A stretch of 15,661 nt of DNA from Pelagibacteraceae bacterium TMED65 (GTDB taxonomy: Bacteria > Pseudomonadota > Alphaproteobacteria > TMED127), in contig NHDS01000017.1 of assembly GCA_002167215.1 (NCBI GenBank), positions 32,072 through 47,732 of the forward strand. Direction: 5' to 3'. Below, one piece after another: positions 14,320 through 15,661 of the stretch (within the stretch, counting starts at the first letter, position 1; each line of letters begins with the position of its first letter). The notes below the pieces were generated by a model. That model made no database searches. It saw only the letters and a list, made by a program, of their open reading frames with translations, and had not been told where the DNA came from. A program made the position numbers and the translations under genes.

Positions 14320-14409
14320 AATATTTAATTAAATTTGTGTATTATCAAATATATATTAATTTTTATATATTATCAATTCAATGTGAATGTAAGCTTTTTT
14401 TAAAATTTT
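14320..14409. promoter_or_regulatory. Divergent intergenic region between the ABC-Ton operon and tusA
   Basis: This 90-base, almost purely AT spacer must hold the promoters for both directions. A nine-base direct repeat, TATTATCAA, occurs at 14340-14348 and 14368-14376, 28 bases apart. TTTAATTAAA near 14324-14333 could contain a -10 box for the leftward operon. The base composition makes specific assignment unsafe. Confidence 0.35.
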
Positions 14410-14646
14410 ATGATTAAACCAAAGAAATATAAGTTAGATTTGGATGGTTTCAAATGTCCAGTTCCTGTTTTAAAAATATCAAAGAAGTTCAAAGAAATCA
14501 AAAAGGGTGATATCCTACTTGTCTTTACAGACGATCCTAAAGCGGAAAAAGATATAGATGAGTTAAGTAAGAATATTAATTTAAAAATCTTAAAAAAAAA
14601 ACATCTTGATAGTGATAAAATGCACTTTAAATTAGAAAAATACTAA
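14410..14646 (+). CDS. tusA: TusA-family sulfurtransferase
   Basis: Small cytoplasmic sulfur carrier of 78 residues. Its signature CPxP motif is C16-P-V-P19, where the Cys carries a persulfide passed on for tRNA thiolation or other sulfur-using pathways. The rest matches the family two-layer fold: helix KISKKFKEI, strand DILLVFTDD, then a helix beginning KAEKDIDEL and a last strand. It is only three bases before xseB. The family includes tRNA 2-thiouridylation TusA and relatives of unclear role (YedF-like), so the assigned symbol names the family more than the proven pathway. Confidence 0.8.
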   Translation: MIKPKKYKLDLDGFKCPVPVLKISKKFKEIKKGDILLVFTDDPKAEKDIDELSKNINLKILKKKHLDSDKMHFKLEKY

Positions 14647-14649
14647 ATT

Positions 14650-14883
14650 ATGACAAACACAATTGAAAAAAAACTTGATGAACTTTCATATGAAGAAGCA
14701 TTTGAAAAGCTTCAAAATATAGTAAAACTTTTAGAAGAAGGAAAAGTGAGTCTTGATGAATCAATTAAATACTATGAGCAAGGAATCATTTTAAAAAACC
14801 ACTGCGAAAAAAAATTAAAAAATGCGGAAGTTAAAATTAAAAATGTACTAAATAAGTCCGAAAAAAATAGTAGTGAGATTTAA
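14650..14883 (+). CDS. xseB: Exodeoxyribonuclease VII small subunit
   Basis: Small helical subunit (77 residues) that assembles with XseA to degrade single-stranded DNA in the cytoplasm. The family pattern is clear: LSYEEAFEKLQNIVKLLEEGKVSLDESIKYYEQGI.. with the later K-x-CEKKLKNAE helix, and the length equals that of known XseB proteins. The stop overlaps the ispA ATG by one base (TAATG). The xseB-ispA pair is a widespread arrangement in proteobacteria, often followed by dxs, which supports both calls. Confidence 0.93.
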   Translation: MTNTIEKKLDELSYEEAFEKLQNIVKLLEEGKVSLDESIKYYEQGIILKNHCEKKLKNAEVKIKNVLNKSEKNSSEI

Positions 14884-15661
14884 TGATAAAAACTGAAAAA
14901 TTCATTTCAAATTTTGCTAAAGAATTTGATGAATTTTTCATTAAACTTTTACCTAAAAATAAATTTTCTAAAAAACTTCACGAAGCAATGAGTTATTCAT
15001 TAAGTGTTGGGGGTAAGAGACTTCGACCTATCTTTCTGGTCGAAATTTCAAAAATTCTTGGTGTAAAATATGAAAGCGCACTCAGATCGGCTGCTGCTGT
15101 TGAATTTATACACTGTTATTCTCTAGTTCATGATGACTTACCAGCAATGGACGATGACGATTTGAGAAGAGGCCATAATACTTGTCATAAGCAATTTGAT
15201 GATGCAACAGCTATTCTTGTGGGTGACGCATTTCAATCACTTGCATTTGAAATCTTATCCAATAAAAAAACACATTCAGATCCAGAAGTTAGGTGTCAGT
15301 TGATAAATGAACTTTCTAATGCTTCAGGTGCAAAAGGGATGGTTGGTGGTCAAATGTTAGATTTAGAAGCAGAAAATAAAAAATTAAATCTAAAAGAAAT
15401 CCTTTTTTTACAGAAACTTAAAACAGGTGAGTTGTTTAGATTTTCTTGTATTGCAGGGCCAATCTTAGCAGGTGAAAAAGATTTAGAAATTTTTATAAAA
15501 TTTGCTAATAATCTTGGGCTAGCTTTTCAGATAAAAGACGATCTTCTTGATATTGAAGGGGATGAAAATGCAATGGGGAAAAAAACTGGAAAAGATTTTT
15601 CAAGAGGAAAAGGAACTCTAATCTCATTTTATGGAAAAGAAAATGCAAAAAAAAAATCACA
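14883..15661 (+). CDS. ispA: Farnesyl diphosphate synthase, 3' end outside the window
   Basis: Trans-prenyltransferase condensing isopentenyl and dimethylallyl units to C15 farnesyl diphosphate. The first 259 codons are present and open to the window edge; about 30-40 residues are probably missing. Motifs: GGKRLRP at 43-49, first Asp-rich motif DDLPAMD at 84-90, GGQMLDL at 155-161, KTGELF at 180-185, second Asp-rich motif DDLLD at 219-223. Tyr at position 79, fifth before the first Asp motif, is the usual block that limits chains to C15. ATG overlaps the xseB stop. It is distinct from the crtE of this window, which has Ala at the same place and a DDxxD first motif, and it likely supplies CrtE's substrate as well as quinone and undecaprenyl pathways. 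Confidence 0.93.
   Translation, partial: MIKTEKFISNFAKEFDEFFIKLLPKNKFSKKLHEAMSYSLSVGGKRLRPIFLVEISKILGVKYESALRSAAAVEFIHCYSLVHDDLPAMDDDDLRRGHNTCHKQFDDATAILVGDAFQSLAFEILSNKKTHSDPEVRCQLINELSNASGAKGMVGGQMLDLEAENKKLNLKEILFLQKLKTGELFRFSCIAGPILAGEKDLEIFIKFANNLGLAFQIKDDLLDIEGDENAMGKKTGKDFSRGKGTLISFYGKENAKKKS

Noticed and set aside
1..15661. CRISPR array, insertion sequence, tRNA or phage genes
   Set aside because: No spaced repeats, transposase motifs, cloverleaf-like G+C islands or integrase genes were seen on either strand.

Overview
The window looks like chromosome from an AT-rich, streamlined marine bacterioplankton cell, most likely an alphaproteobacterium of the SAR11 or HIMB59/AEGEAN-169 type. 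This rests on the low G+C, one- to few-base gaps or short overlaps between genes, a blue-tuned proteorhodopsin with its whole retinal pathway, and a small protein that fits the alphaproteobacterial DUF3126 family. The lineage is inferred from gene content, not proven.

Left part (1-5390, all minus strand): a light-harvesting cassette read as proteorhodopsin, crtE, crtI, crtB, crtY, then the first 18 codons of a probable blh that leaves the window. CrtE makes geranylgeranyl diphosphate, CrtB condenses it to phytoene, CrtI desaturates to lycopene, CrtY cyclises to beta-carotene, Blh cleaves to retinal, and retinal binds the opsin lysine. A strong intrinsic terminator sits between the opsin and crtE and runs straight into the crtE start codon. 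It would let the opsin be made in excess over the enzymes. The opsin leader holds two inverted repeats.

Middle part (5588-9467): a DUF3429 membrane protein (minus), divergent from a DUF3126 protein and a small predicted outer-membrane barrel (plus). The barrel gene converges on a lipoprotein with a C-terminal SHOCT-like segment (minus). Next comes a major porin (minus) with a textbook terminator. The porin and opsin genes are visibly richer in G+C than their neighbours, have strong ribosome binding sites, and share two short upstream sequence blocks.

Right part (9597-14319, minus): a compact apparent operon of a NitT/TauT-type ABC importer (binding protein, permease, ATPase) followed by exbB, two exbD genes and tonB. 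The second ExbD has Asn in place of the Asp needed for proton coupling. The arrangement suggests that inner-membrane import and TonB-energised outer-membrane import of one nutrient are expressed together; the substrate cannot be read from sequence.

Far right (14410-15661, plus): tusA, xseB and ispA, the last cut by the window edge. IspA supplies farnesyl diphosphate, the likely precursor for CrtE at the other end. No tRNA, rRNA, insertion sequence or CRISPR array was seen, and no gene-free stretch exceeds about 200 bases.
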